Below the pieces are notes generated by a model. It was not told where the DNA came from and did no database searches. It saw nothing but the letters and a program-made list of their open reading frames with translations. The position numbers and the translations under genes were made by a program. Positions 11,892 to 24,344 of a stretch of DNA of 64,000 bases are shown in pieces. The stretch's first letter is position 1; each line of letters starts with the position of its first letter. Location: positions 744,001 to 808,000 of the forward strand of contig OZ218965.1 of the NCBI GenBank assembly GCA_965112735.1, written 5' to 3'. The stretch comes from Phaeosaccion multiseriatum (taxonomy: Eukaryota; Ochrophyta, other classes).

Positions 11892-14800
11892 ATCCAGCAT
11901 GCACCATCCACCGTGCATAAGAATCTGCAAATCGTGGCGTGGGAGCATGTACGTTTGTTAGGTTATTGCAGCTTTTTGCTTTTTTTTGTTTAGTTTGTCT
12001 CCTGTTCTCTGCAAGGAGTGTGCATCCTGTCTTCAAGGTTTCTGCTGCCCTCATTGGTGTGTGTGCACCCAAGCCTTCGTTCCTTGACTTTCACCACAAA
12101 TCCCCTCTCCACCCTCCACCATGACTCATGACTAATGAAGCAAACACAACGGAGTAGCTGACCCTCCCTTCTGTGACCGTAGAGGAGCATCCGCGTTACC
12201 CACCCGCTTTCTGCTCTCTCGCGCGCTCTCTCTCGCGCCCCTCACCCGTCCATCCTCGTGCTGATTGGTGACTTACCTCCCTTTCTTCTTCTCCTTCCGA
12301 CCTCTGTCCTCCACTTTTGCTTCCACGATTCCCCACGCCGTCGCCAGGCCAGTGGGGTGCGAATCACCAAAGAGGAAGGCTTCGTCAAGCCTAGGTGGAG
12401 CAGGAAGCTGCTGGCCCGCTTGATGGAACTCGAACTGTACACGAACGAGCATGTCCGAGTCTGCTTCTTGGCATGTGCTGATCTACAACGTGCGTGCGTC
12501 TTGTTGGGAGAGGAGAGAGGGAGCTATTATAGTGGAGTACGTGCCGTTTGGAGGGCTAGGGGAGAGGAAATGGGGTTGGAAGGGGGGAGCGAACATGCTC
12601 CCTCCCCCCCCCTGGGACGAGAAAGACTGAGCGTAGGAAAGTCAAAGTCCCATGCCTCTTGAGTTCCACTCTCATCAAAAGTGCTTTCTGTGTTTGCACC
12701 CCTCCTCCTCTTCACTTATTCCTCCCCCTGCACTCCTACCACCACAGGGACCGAGGAAGCGGAGTTCATACTCCACCTGGGCAGCCAGCTGCCAGGGTCC
12801 TCTTTGTGTAGCGCGGATCAAACCCTTCACATGTGTGCCCGGGGCAATTTGAGGTATTTGCCGCTCCTCATTAACAGCGGCATAGTCGACCCTTTCACCT
12901 CGGTCGAGAACGATAAGCGCTTCACTCCACTCCTGTAAGTCCCTTACTGATGTCCCACTGCAATTCTTCCAATAATCTATGTCGACACTAGATATCGATC
13001 TCATATCGGTGTGCTTTGAAGTTGGCATACGCATTGCATTACACAAAGAATGGTCCACCCATGAACCCTTCCGCGGCCCACAGAAGGCCAAGCACACCCA
13101 ACCCCCCCTCCCTCTTCTCCCTCATTTTAGTATGAGAGGGAGGCACCTCGTCCATTCTTTTCTTCCGTCCGTGTTGTCGACAAGCGAGAGGCCCCTTTCT
13201 CTCTAATGCCCCCTTGTCTACTGCTGCTGCTGTTGCTGAATGACCAACTGCTACTGCTGCTGCTGCTGCTGTTGCTGCTGCTGAATGACCAACTGCTACT
13301 GCTACTGCTGCTGCTGGCTGTCAACATACGCACCACCCCTCCTTCCCTCTACGTACCACAGATACGCTTGCCTTATGGACTTCAAGAAGGAGGAGGATCG
13401 ACATCGCGTGTTGGAGATCATGCTCAAGCCGCCACCGCCAGGCCCAGACACCCCCAACGAGCCGCGAGCCTGGGCCATCAAGCGCAAAGTGGCAATTTTG
13501 AAAGTTATGGATGAGCTTGCCGAAAGGCTGGTCTTGAACCGGGTAAGTGTGAGTGTACGGTACTGCATGGGCGGACCAAGAGGGACGGACGGAGGCTGGG
13601 GGGGAGGGAAGGTCTGCGGTCCAGTGGATGCGGTATGTTGGGGCACCTCGTTGTGTCTGCCGGAGTCGAGACCGCAGTCAGCGAGGGCGATGAGTGATTT
13701 CTTGACTTACTGGGCACCGAAGCAATTCTGTGTACGAGAGAGAGAGAGAGCCTGTGATTGCCCCCCTTTGACCTCCCTCACGCTCGGCGGCTCCTGACAC
13801 CCTCCCTTTGTCTGTATCGCCTGAAACGCCTGAAACGCCCCTCCCTCCCTCCCTCCCTCCCTCCCTCCCTCCCTCCCTGCCGGCAGATGGAAACGCTTGT
13901 TGTGCTCGGCGGATGTTGCCCCAGCAGATTCATCTACCCCGTGCTGCGGGCAATGGTCAGTGGCTCACTTAGTCGATTTCGATTCGATTTCGAAAACTTC
14001 TGTGTATTACTCAATTTTTTTCTTTCATGTCTCCCCCTTCCTCCCATCCACTGCCATCCACCCACGTGCACTGCAAGCCCCTCATTCAGCCCCGTGTCAA
14101 GATGGCGGAGGTACGAAGCAGTCTGTGCAGGATCATCGATTTGGTGCACTCTCCTCCCGACACCCCTGGCTTGGGCGAGCCTGCCAACTGTGATGACTCT
14201 ACGATTCTACATGCCGCCATAAAAGCAGACGACGTTGATATCGTAAGTGGAGAAGCGAGGCACGATTCCACCCCTGGGACCACTCAGTAGGGAGGTGTTG
14301 TCTCCTCCTTTCAGACTTGCAGAGGACTTGAGGGGGGGGGGCGACTGACTGACACGCCATCGACCCTCGCCTCCCTTCTTTCGCGATGAAAGCAGAGGGG
14401 ACGGAGTACGGAGTGACAGTCCCTGCTTGACCACATCCGATGCTCAGGAAGCATTCTTTGCCCCTATTGCTTTGCTTTTGTCTCATCCTTCGCCCTCCTT
14501 CCCCTGCCCTCTCTTTTCCTGTGCCGCAAGATGAGGCACCTCCTCCCGAAACTGTCCAAGCAGCAGGTGGAGCATCGTTACGGGGATCAAAAAGTCTCCG
14601 TGCTGCACTTGGCGGTGGAGAATTGCTCTGCCGGGGTGCTGCAAGCTCTGCTGGAATTCGGCATCTCTGTCGATGAGCACAGTAAGTGAAACCTCCCTCC
14701 CCCCCCCCCCCCTTTCCGTCCCTGCCCCATCGCACACTGACTGACTGACTGACCCCCCTGCCTACCCCTCGGATATATGCCGCCGTAACCCCTGTAACCG

Positions 14801-17800
14801 CCGTAACTGCCGTTTGCAAGCCTCGCCGGCGGACGTCAAAGCTCATTCGGAGGCTGCTCATAGGCATGTGGGCGTCACCCCACTGTGGCAAGTGATGCAC
14901 TACAAGGGCAAAGATGACGTGGTGGAAGTGCTCCTCAAGTTTGGCGCCAACCCCTTGCGCACCCCCGGCATGATGGGGAGCAAAGACAAGAGTCGCAAGA
15001 ACGTGTCCCCAATGGATGTGGTAAGTTTTTCACCCGTCGCAGAGGGAGAGAGAGAGGGAGAGGGAGGGAGGAGGAGAGGAGGAGAGGAGGAGAGGACGGG
15101 GGGTGAGGGGTGAGCGTTGGTGCTTTGGGCACAACTCTTGGGGGTTTGAGTTGGGCGGCGGTGAAGGGTTAGTAATGTCGTTGCTTGTGGCAATGCCCAA
15201 CCTTGTCCTCCTCCACCTCCTACCCCTCCTGCCTCAGGCGAAGGTAAAGGGTCCAGCCTACCTGGCCTTCATCAAGCAGTACATGAAAGAACGCCCAGGG
15301 CTGCGGGCCAAGTACGAGAAGGAAGCGGCGGCCAACGAGGGCCTCCAGAGGTAGGTAGGCTCATGGAGGACCGACCAACCCTACCAACCCTCTGGGGACC
15401 AACCAACCCTCCAAAGGCCCTCAAACTTCCCTCGGCCTTTCCTTCTTCGAGCGATTGGATAGTACCGAACTCACCCCCCTCTGCTTTGAAGGGACACGAG
15501 GAGGTCTTGACGTCATCAATCGTCACCAATGCCTCCCCGAGTTTGTTTGTCTGTCTGTTTGTTTGTTTGTTGCATTTGTTCATTAATGACGACTTGTGCC
15601 CCCCCCCCCCTGCATGGGTATTGCTTTGGGTGCAGGAGGCTCGCGGAGAGAAGGGGACAGAAGGACGCGGCCGAGGCTGCGGCGAAAGCGCAGGCCAGCA
15701 AGGGCAGCAGCAGCAGGGGGCACGAGGAGCAAGCAGCGAGGGAGGCTCGGGAGAAGCTGTTAGCTGAGGAGGAGCAGAGCGCGGAGAAGCAGAGGCTGGC
15801 CGACTCAAAGGTGAGCCATCCAAGCCAAGCCAGGCCTTTGACCCGGCCTCTGTCAGCCAGAGTGATGTGGTGATCGAGCCAAGCCAGCCTGTGACCGAGC
15901 CTCTACTACTCAGTGACAGAGATGTACGGACATGAGCTCTCCCACCCGCCTTCTCACTCACACGGAGATGTGTGCAGAAGGCCTTGTGTGCTCTGTGTGT
16001 CCTGCAGCAATCGCCGCTCATGTAGCACTGTGTTGCCAAGTCTTATCCGCAGTATTGCTTTGCTTTCTGTCGTTGTACTTTGTACGCTACACGTAATTCT
16101 TACGTACCCCTTTCTCTCATCTCAGGCCAAGAGCAAGAAGAAAAAAGGAAAGGGGAAAGGAGGAAAGGGGGGCTCAAGTAAAAAGGGAGAGAAGGAGGCC
16201 AAAGCAGCAGCAGGAGCAAGTGGAGCGACCCCGACAAAGGGCGAAGGCGACGACGGGGCTGGGGAAGCAGAGATGGAGCGGAAGGAAGGGGGAAAGACGG
16301 AGGAAGAAGCAGAGATGGAGCGGAAAGAAGGGGGAAAGACGGAGGAAGAAGCAGCAGGTGGCATGAAGAAGAATGATGGGGGAGACAGGGTGTCCCACTT
16401 CGATTCTCCAGCACCACCAGCACCTCCTCCACCTCCGCCACCAGCGAATCCTGGAGGGGAGTCGATGGCAGTGGATGGAGAGAGAGCGCAGCAGGCACAG
16501 CAGCAGTATCGGGAAGAGAAGGCACGGGACCTTGGCAAGGACGGCGCCAATGGAACCAACGGAACGTTCGACACTGGCGCGCCTTCCACGCCTTCAACTA
16601 CCTCGCCTTCATCTTCAGCAGTGGCTGATGCCGTGTCTCCTGCGGTTTCAGCGTACGAGTCTGCTTGTTCCACACCTTTCGACAGCCCGCTTCAGTCTCC
16701 CAATACGGACGAGGAGGAGGAGGCGGAGCAGTGTATACGGGCCATAATGCGCGGTACGAAGGAACCGCAGCCTGTCAGCAGAGAGGAGGGTAAGGGTGTG
16801 GGTGAGGGGGGGGGTGTGGGTAGTGGTGTTGGTGAGGGTGAGATCAAGCACGAAGGGACGGAGCAGGAGAAGCGAATGGAGGAGTACCGACGGTGTGTGG
16901 CAGTCGAGAAGCAAGACGCCGCCTTCCAGGCCCAATTGAAGGTTTGGCAGCAGCAGAGGCCCAAGAAGAGCAGGAAGAGGTATCTGTACGACCTCAAGAC
17001 CGGAAACAGCATGATTATGGCGGGAAAACTGTACAGCGCCCTCATGTGGCTCACAGAGTAAGTTCGATTGGAGGAGAGGGAGGGAGGGACGGAGAGAGGG
17101 AGGGAGCGAGGGGTGAAGAATGAAGAAGCACGACGGGAAGGTATGCACCTCCCTCCCTCTCTCCCTCCCTCTCTCTCTCCCTCTCTCCCTCGCTTTTTTC
17201 CTACACTCCCTCAGAGGCGAAACGAAGGCCGGGCGGTGGATTCGCGTGACGACTTTTGAGTTACCTGTGGCGTATCCTCTCTTCCCCACCGAGCGGGCAG
17301 GGTACCTTTCGTCTCCTGTCGCAAGCTAACTTTGGACCTCACTTCACCCCTCCCCCACCCCCCCCCACCCACCCCCCCCTATGCTCTTCGCTGCTTTGAT
17401 TTTACACGTGTTGGTGATACACTAGGCTCATTGAGAGGCACGATCCGTGCACGGAGGCCTTGCTGAACAGGGCCTGGGTTTTCCTGCTGTTGGATGAGCC
17501 TCGACCGAACGAGTGCCTTCTGGATGTTTCCAAGGTAAGGGAGGAGAAGGAAGAGGAGGAGAGGAGGAGGGGAGGGAGGAGGAAGGGGAGGAGGGAGGAG
17601 GAGGAGGAGGAGGAGGAAGGGGATGAGGGAGGAGGAGGAGAGGAGGAGGAGAGGGAGGAGGAAGGGGAGGAGGGAGGAGGAGGAAGAGGAGGAGGAGGAG
17701 GAGGAGGAGGAGGAGGAGGAGGAGGAGGAGAGGGAGGAGGAAGGGAAGGAGGGAGGAGGAGGAGGAGGAGAGGAGGAGGAGAGGGAGGAGGAAGGGGAGG

Positions 17801-18643
17801 AGGGAGGAAGGGGAGGGAGGAGGATGCTCGTATCCCTCGTGCGCTGTCTATCCCGCACCCACACCCACCCACACACCCCACACCGCCCCTCTTGTGTGTC
17901 TTTTGTTGTCCTCTTGTCTCTCTTGTGGTGCGTGTATGTGTATCCGTACCCCGCACGCTGTATCTCTGCTCCTCTGTCTCTATTTCTCACTGTGTCACTG
18001 TCTCACTGCTCCTCTGTGTCTCTTTGTCCCTCTTGTGGTGCGTACGTCTGTGTATCCGCACCCCGCACGTCCGCCTCTCTGCGCCTGTCTCTGTCGCTCT
18101 GCTCTTCTGTCTGTCTTGTGGTGTGGTTTTTGTTTGTCCATTCCTCTGTGCGTGATATATTTATATATACATGTTTATACATATATGTTTGTGTATGTGT
18201 GCACAGGTGCTGAGCAAAGACACGGAGAACAGGAAGGCCCTGTTCAGGCGGGCGGAGGCCCTGCGCCTCTTGGGAGACTTGGATGGTGCCTACAGAGACC
18301 TATCGAGGTTGGAGCAGCTTGAGCCAGGTAGGGAGGGCAGGGTGTGTTGTGCTAGTGGAGAGGTCAGCACGACAAGTGCTCTCCTGCGACAAGTCTCTCC
18401 CTTGTATCTATCTCTCCCTCTCGCTCTCGCTTTCTTTGTCTCATGCTCCCTTCTCTCTCCCCCCCTCTCTCTCTTCTGTATCTGTCTTTTGTCTCTCCCT
18501 CTCCCTCTCCTCTGCCTGTCCCCTCTTCTCACTCTCTTATGTTCTGCCCAGGCAATCCACAATTGACGGATGCGATGAGCAGGGTGCAGCAGCTGCAGGA
18601 TGAGGACATGGACAGACAAGCCAGGCTGCTCTGTGATGACTAG
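9156..18643 (+). CDS. Ankyrin-repeat protein with C-terminal TPR domain
   Basis: Seventeen exons: 9156-9818, 10056-10379, 10707-11483, 11892-11948, 12348-12489, 12748-12934, 13362-13542, 13887-13955, 14090-14242, 14531-14681, 14821-15020, 15238-15350, 15636-15810, 16126-17057, 17426-17534, 18207-18327 and 18552-18643. They total 4446 nt with every phase closing, giving about 1481 residues. The central part carries degenerate ankyrin repeats (QTLHMCARGNLRYLPLLINSG, STILHAAIKADDVDI, SVLHLAVENCSAGVLQALLE, TPLWQVMHYKGKDDVVEVLL). A Lys-rich, then Glu/Pro-rich linker follows (exon 14). The end is a three-repeat TPR unit (NSMIMAGKLYSALMWLTELIE, EALLNRAWVFLLLD, KALFRRAEALRLLGDLDGAY). The TPR keeps the Asn of repeat 2 and the K..xR of repeat 3 that form the carboxylate clamp in Hsp70/Hsp90 co-chaperones; the first clamp Lys appears lost. 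Likely a cytosolic adaptor; the actual role is unknown. Confidence 0.8.
17535..17825 (+). repeat. (GGA)n purine tract directly after a splice donor
   Basis: About 290 bp of GGA/GGGA units begin at the GTAAGG donor of exon 15 of the ankyrin/TPR gene. Confidence 0.95.
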
Positions 18644-19330
18644 GGAAGGGAAGGGGCAGACCACATTGCTCTTGCTCCGAGTTCCCTGTGGTGACTTGTG
18701 AAGCGCGTGAACGGGTAGGCCAGAAGGCCAGGCTGTAAAGGGGCGTGGGGAAGGGAAAGTGAGTGGGGAGAGGGGAAGGGCGCGAGGAGGGAGTAGCAGG
18801 GGGAGCTGCCCTCTCATCGTCTGGTAGGGGTGTGTGGGGGGGGCGGCATGACCTGAGAGAGAGGGGGGGGGGAGGGAGGAGAGAGAGAGAGAGAGAGAGA
18901 GGGCGAGAGAAAGGAACAGAGAGAGAGAGAGGACAGCGAAGAAGTATGTAGTCGAGAACCGAAGAGTTGCGCGACGACAGAATGGATATTGGCATTTTTG
19001 TCTTTTTTTAAGTGGTGGCTGGGTGAGGATACTGATGTATAGTATATTGACTTTTATGAAAGGCGGGTGTGGGTGTGACGAGAATCGTAGATTCGTGACG
19101 ATAATAAAAAGTTGGGGTGTTGGTCCTCTTGTCTCACAGATTCGAAAACGGTGGCCAATTAGATGCCCTCTTGTATCCCTCCCTTCCATTCTCTTCCCGG
19201 CTAATATCACTGCTCAACTGAACCATAAGCCCTTTTAATCCAGAGACAGAGAGAGGGGTGAAGCGGTTAAGTTAAGCCCTTTGCGCCTCGGAGAGAGAGG
19301 GGTGAAGGAAGGCGGTGGAAAGGCCTACCC
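18644..19330. other. Intergenic region
   Basis: Between the ankyrin/TPR stop and the Q-rich gene. Contains a (GA)n run near 18880-18935, an AATAAA-like ATAATAAA near 19100 that could serve 3' processing, and GGCCAATTAG (a CCAAT-type site) near 19152. No gene seen. Confidence 0.4.
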
Positions 19331-20223
19331 ATGAGTACTGGAAACACGGCAATTGCGCAGCAGGCCCCACAGCCCCACCACTTGCTGGGGCAAAGGCAGC
19401 GCCAGTGGCAGCTGATGCAGCGTCAAGCCCTACAGCAGCAGCAGCAGCAGCAGCAGCAGCACGCGCAGCAGGAGGCGCACCAGCAGCAAGGTAGCTATGG
19501 AGCAGAGTACTCAGAGAGATATTGGGAGCAGCAGCAGCACCAGCAGCAGCACCAGCAGCAGTACCCACAGCACCAGCACTCGCAGCCACAGCCACAGCAG
19601 CAGTCGCAGTGGCTGCAACAACGACCACCACCTCAACCGCAACAACAACAGCAGTGGCAGGAGCACCGAGCTATGCACCCACAACACGCACATCCACAGC
19701 CGCAACAGGGACATCCGCAGCAGAGCCATCAGCGCCAGAACCAGCACCAGCAAGCGCAGCAGCAGAGTCACCAGCACCAGCATCAGAACCAGCACCCGTA
19801 CCAGCCCCGGCAGACAGGAGGGGCGGGGATTGTACTTCAAGGGGGACCTGGACCTGCTCGATTGGCATTTAACCGTGGAAACCCCGGAGGCCCTGCCTTA
19901 GTGTCTGGTATGAAAAGAAAGAGGGAGGAGAGCCCTCAGGCAGCAGCAGCATCAAGCGGGAGGCACAGGCAACCACCTCCACGAGCTGTGACCACAATGC
20001 CCAAGCCGAGCACCGCTCAGCCCAGCGGCAACCCTACCTCGTTCTTCTACGGCAAGCTGCATGCTAGCAACGTGGCTGCAGCTGCAGCAGTAGCCCAGAG
20101 CAGTAAAGGACCCATCCCTCGGGCTCAGCCCCAAAACCCCCGCCCCCAGCAAGCGAGGGCACCGCAGCAGCGGCCACCGATACGACAAGCGCCAAGCGGG
20201 ACACCACACATCCATCAGCAACC

Positions 20224-20260
<37 letters not shown>

Positions 20261-20878
20261 CGACGACCAGGCCAGCACCACCAGCAGCACACGCAGCGAC
20301 CGCCGCACCAACAACAGCACCCCGTTCGGCAGGTTCCTCGCTTCGTGAACGCCCCTCCCCGCCCGCCGCCGCCCGCTGGCCCGGCCACTCGCTCAGGAGT
20401 ACGGGGCCCAATCGCTGGCCGCCCACCTCCTGCGCCTCCCTCTGCCGCTGCCCTCCGAGGGGGTGCGAAGGGGCCTCCCTCTGCACCACCCCACATGCAC
20501 CACCACCCGAGGAGGATGGCGACGGTCCCCCGGGGGATGACGCCGCCCCCCCGGGCTGCCCCAGGCTCGGCGGGAGGACTAATAAGGAAGGGATCTCCTG
20601 CGGTGGGCAGTGGTTTCGTAAGGGCACCGAGCGGAAGCTTCGCTAGAAGGGGACCAGTGCAGAGGCCACAGCAGTTGGTGGTACAGCAGCATCAGCAGCA
20701 GCAGCAGCAGTGTGGACCACGGCGAGCACGCAGCAGGCCCATCATGGCAATGTCTTCTTCGGCCGTCCCTCCGAAATGGGCTCTTGCCTCTGCCCCCCCC
20801 TTTGAGATGGGTAAGGGCATGGGCAGCTTGCGGCCAGAGGGTGCTGCTCCGCTCAAGAGGCCCAACACACTGGGGTAG
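19331..20878 (+). CDS. Gln/His/Pro-rich low-complexity protein
   Basis: Uninterrupted frame of 515 residues, function unknown. The first 150 residues are a Gln/His-rich prion-like segment with a run of nine or more Gln. A short basic cluster, MKRKREESP, could act as a nuclear signal. The second half is Pro/Arg/Ala-rich with a further poly-Gln run (about res. 297-309) and ends in RPNTLG. Composition resembles transcription co-regulators or RNA-granule proteins, but no folded domain is visible. CAG-repeat DNA keeps other frames open for long stretches, so the frame choice rests on its being the longest and on its ordinary-looking non-repeat segments (NPTSFFYGKLHASNV, PPKWALASAPPFEMGKGMG). Confidence 0.6.
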
Positions 20879-21523
20879 ATAGGAGGGCTTGAAGGGAGAG
20901 ACAGGAAGGACTGGAAGGATGGGAGGGACGGGAGGGACGCGAGGGATCATCTATCGTGTCGCGGGATGGAAGGGTAGAAGCGTTGGGAAAGGAGGGCCCT
21001 GGTTAGGCAAGGGTCATGCCTACCAAAGGGGGGGAGGGGCGGGTCTTGCGAGGGTAAGACTTTCCCGGCCTTTCCCTCCCCCCTTGGTAGTGGGGAGGGC
21101 GCCGCAGTCGTCGGCCTTTCGCCCATCCTTTATAGCTTCCACTCTTTCCTTCCACTCTTTCCTTCCTTCCTTCCTTCCTTCTTCCAACGAGAATTATGTG
21201 CAAAGAAGAAGAAGCTCCACTTCGCTGCCATCTGCGTGACTCTTTCCTTTTCTGTCCCTCCCTCCCTCTTGCACTACTTTTTCGTGCTCACACGGCACAC
21301 AAAGGGCTTCAGAAATGCGCCAGAGATACCACACACTGCAGAGGAAGAAGGGGCAAATATAAATATACCCTAAATAGGAGAAGGGGGGAGAAATGAGAAA
21401 TTCTTCCCACACACGTGAAATTCTTCCCCGCGTGTTGGCTCTCTGAGCTACTCACAATTGGCGAGTGGGAGGACCCTCTCTCTCGACTATTCGCATACCA
21501 CTGGCTGTATTGCAAGGCCGGGA
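20879..21523. other. Intergenic region upstream of GPN3
   Basis: Begins with GGGAC-type repeats after the Q-rich gene. It also holds a (CCTT)n stretch near 21145-21182. No supported gene. Confidence 0.4.
21358..21365 (+). promoter_or_regulatory. Candidate TATA box of GPN3
   Basis: TATAAATA in an AT-rich island within otherwise GC-rich DNA, about 160 bp upstream of the proposed GPN3 start codon. Suggestive only. Confidence 0.3.
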
Positions 21524-24005
21524 ATGAAATGCTGCCAGGTACCGAACGTGTGTGTATATGTGCGTGTGTGTATGTGTGGGGGCGGATGTGTTTGTGTGGT
21601 GTGTGTGTTGTGTCCCCTCCACTCCACTCGTCTCCCTTCCACTCCTCTCGTCTCTCCTATCCCTCCTTCATTCTCTCCTCCCCTCCTCACCCCTCCACAC
21701 TCTTCCTGTCCTCTCCCCGCTCCCCCCCCTCTCATCTCCTCTCCCTCCACCTTCCCTCACCACCCCTTCCCATCTTCCCCTGCACTCCTCGCATGCTCCT
21801 CCCGACACCCTGCTGGCCCCACAGATGGTGATGGGCCCTGCTGGTGCGGGCAAGAGCACCTACTGCAAGGCCGTTCAAGAGCACTGCCACAACTCCGGAA
21901 GGAGGATGCATGTGGTCAACTTGGACCCGGCCGCAGAGAGCTTCCAATACGAGGTCGCCTTTGACATTCGCGATCTCATCTCGGTGGAGGAAGCCATGGA
22001 GGAGCTGGAGCTGGGGCCTAACGGAGGGCTGGTGTATTGCATGGAGTACTTGCTGGTACGTGCGTGCGTGTTGGTGGTGCAGGGGGAGCAGGGGGGGCGG
22101 AGGCACAACGCTCTACCGCACGATGGATACCCGATGGACACCGCCACCGTCACTCTACTTCTCTCTCTCTATCTCTCTCTCGTCCTCAAGGTCCATTCCT
22201 CCCCTTCCACCCTCCTCTCCACACCCTCCAAACCTCCAACTCGAACCTTTCCAGCACCACCTTCTCCTCCTCTCCTTCCCCTCTTCGTACCCACTTACGT
22301 ACCTCCCTACCTCCCTACCCACGCACCTACCCACCTACCTACCCACCTGCCTACCCACCTACGACACCTCACCCACCCCTACAGGACAACATGGACTGGC
22401 TCAAGGACGAGCTCGACAACTACGACGACGACGAGTACATCATCTTCGACTGCCCCGGGCAAGTGGAGCTGTACAGCCACATCCCTGTCATGAGGCAAAT
22501 GCTCGACAGCCTGAGGGACTGGGGCTACAACATCTGCGGGATCTACACCCTCGACGCTACCTTCCTCACCGATACCTTCAAATTCATCAGTGGCACCCTG
22601 CTCTCCCTCTCTGCCATGGTGCAACTCGAGCTGCCGCACCTCAACGTGCTCACCAAGGTCAGACACGACATCAGACAAGACACCTCATGATAGGATGCCA
22701 TTCACAAGTCCCCTCTACTCCTCTACTCCCACCACCCAACTTCCCCCCTTTCTCCCTCCCTCCCTCCCTCCCTCCCTCTCTCCCTCCCTCCCTCTCTCCC
22801 TCCCTCCCTCCCTCCCTCTCTCCCTCCCTCCCTCCCTTCTCCTCCTTCTGCGGCTATCTCACACATCGATCCAATTGTACTCTATCGACTCTGCTCTCTC
22901 AACTCAATGAACGTGCTCTCTCATCTCAACGAACGTGCTCTCTCAACTCAACGAACGTGCCCTCTCAACTCAACGAACGTGCTCTCTCATCTCAACGAAC
23001 GTGCTCTCTCAACTCAACGAACGTGCCCTCTCAACTCAACGAACGTGCCCTCTCAACTCAACGAACGTGCCCTCTCAACTCAACGAACGTGCTCTCTCAA
23101 GTGCGACTTGGCAGACGAGGGGGAGGTGGAGCGCTTTCTCGACTCGGAGGAGGCAGGCACCATGGCGGTTCCATTCCGCAGCCACGATCTGACAGAGGGG
23201 GGGGGGGGCTCTTCGACCTTTACGGCAGGTGAGAGGGGGAGGAGGGAGGGAGGAGGGAGGGAGAAGGACAGGGGAGGAGTGAGAGTGGGAGTGAGTAGGA
23301 CGCCCACAGGCCTGCTGGCGAGTCGTCCATCTGTTTCACTTCCCGGCTCCTCGTCCAGCTCTCGGCACCCTCTCTTCACCACACAACACGCTCTCTCTCC
23401 CTTTACATACAGTACTGTGCATTGTCTTGTGTGTCGTGCCAGCGCTTACGGCTCTCTCACACCCGTCCCGTCCCCTATCTCACCCCAAGTCCCCCCTCCC
23501 CTCCCCCACAAACACACAAACGCACACGCACACACTCATCACACCTTCCCGCTCTCCTCTCCTGTCCTCTCCTCTCCTCTCCTGTCCTCTCCTCTCCTGT
23601 CCTCTCCTCTCCTCTCCTCTCCTCTCCTCTCCTCTCCTCTCCTCTCCTCTCCTCTCCTCTCCTCTCCTCTCCTCTCCTCTCCTCTCCTGTCCTCTCCTGT
23701 CCTCTCCTGTCCTTTCCTCTCCTCTCCTCTCCTGTCCTCTCCTCTCCTCTCCTCTCCTCTCCTCTCCCCTCCCCTGCCTCACCTCAGGCCAACAGGGGCC
23801 GGCTCGGCTGGCGGGTCTGACCGCAGCCATTGCAAGTGTGGTGGATGACTACACCATGGTGAGCTACGTGCCACTGAACATCGACGACGAGGACAGCGTG
23901 GCGCTGGTGCTGGCCCATGCTGATCACGTGTTGCAGTACGGGGAGGGCCTCGAGCCTAAGGAGCCCAAAGACGAGGACCTAGACGAGGGGGGTGAGGATG
24001 CTTGA
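21524..24005 (+). CDS. GPN3: GPN-loop GTPase 3
   Basis: GTPase that works with GPN1 in assembly and nuclear import of RNA polymerase II. Five exons (21524-21538, 21825-22055, 22385-22657, 23102-23228, 23788-24005) give 864 nt and 287 residues, close to the usual length of about 284. Motifs: P-loop [18 protein letters not shown], the family-defining Gly-Pro-Asn in [14 protein letters not shown], the Walker B/G3 [23 protein letters not shown] in place of the NKxD motif, and the C-terminal [13 protein letters not shown] and LQYGE.LE.KEPK. The first coding exon is only five codons long (ATG AAA TGC TGC CAG). It is chosen because the next exon starts at the residue just before the P-loop and the phase fits; an alternative upstream exon cannot be excluded. 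Confidence 0.92.
22745..22850 (+). repeat. (TCCC)n tract in GPN3 intron 3
   Basis: Pure CCCT/CTCC tetranucleotide run, shortly after the exon 3 donor. Confidence 0.9.
22885..23101 (+). repeat. 22-bp minisatellite abutting GPN3 exon 4
   Basis: About ten units of a 22-bp motif (CTCTCTCAACTCAACGAACG plus TG), with CT/CC and A/T variants. The last unit breaks off as CTCTCTCAAG, which is the 3' splice site of exon 4. Confidence 0.93.
23560..23787 (+). repeat. (CTCCT)n pentanucleotide tract abutting GPN3 exon 5
   Basis: Over 40 units of TCCTC with scattered TGTCC variants, ending at the CCTCAG acceptor of exon 5. It serves as the polypyrimidine tract. Confidence 0.93.
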
Positions 24006-24344
24006 AGGAAGGGGTGGAGGAAGGCGAGGAGAGGGAGGAGGAGGAGGAGGAGGAGGAGGAGGAGGAGGAGGAGGAGGAGGAGGAGGAGCAGCAGGAGGAG
24101 GAGGAGGCTGTCTGGGGGGTTGGGAGGGGGGCGGGCGGGGAACATCTAGGGTAATGATCACCGCCGTCGCTGCCACTAGTTTCGAGCGAGAGGAAGGAAG
24201 TGCCCTCCTGATATTCCCTCCTCCCGAAGCTGAACGAGCAGCGGAGCTTAGCTGAGCTGCTGGCGTAGCGTGGTCGGACCTCCCAGTGGCAACGGAGTTG
24301 GGAGGAGCAGTAGCGGCTTTGTATTGGCATGGTCTTGTGCGTGA
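24006..24344. other. Spacer between GPN3 and repeat copy A
   Basis: A (GGA)n run at about 24030-24108 followed by unique sequence. No gene seen. Confidence 0.5.

Noticed and set aside
22885-23192. Tandem [14 protein letters not shown] peptide repeats as a repeat protein
   Set aside because: Translation of the 22-bp intronic minisatellite of GPN3. The flanking exons splice across it with matching phases.
23560-23790. A CRISPR array or other spaced-repeat system
   Set aside because: Units are contiguous pentanucleotides without spacers, and the DNA is eukaryotic.
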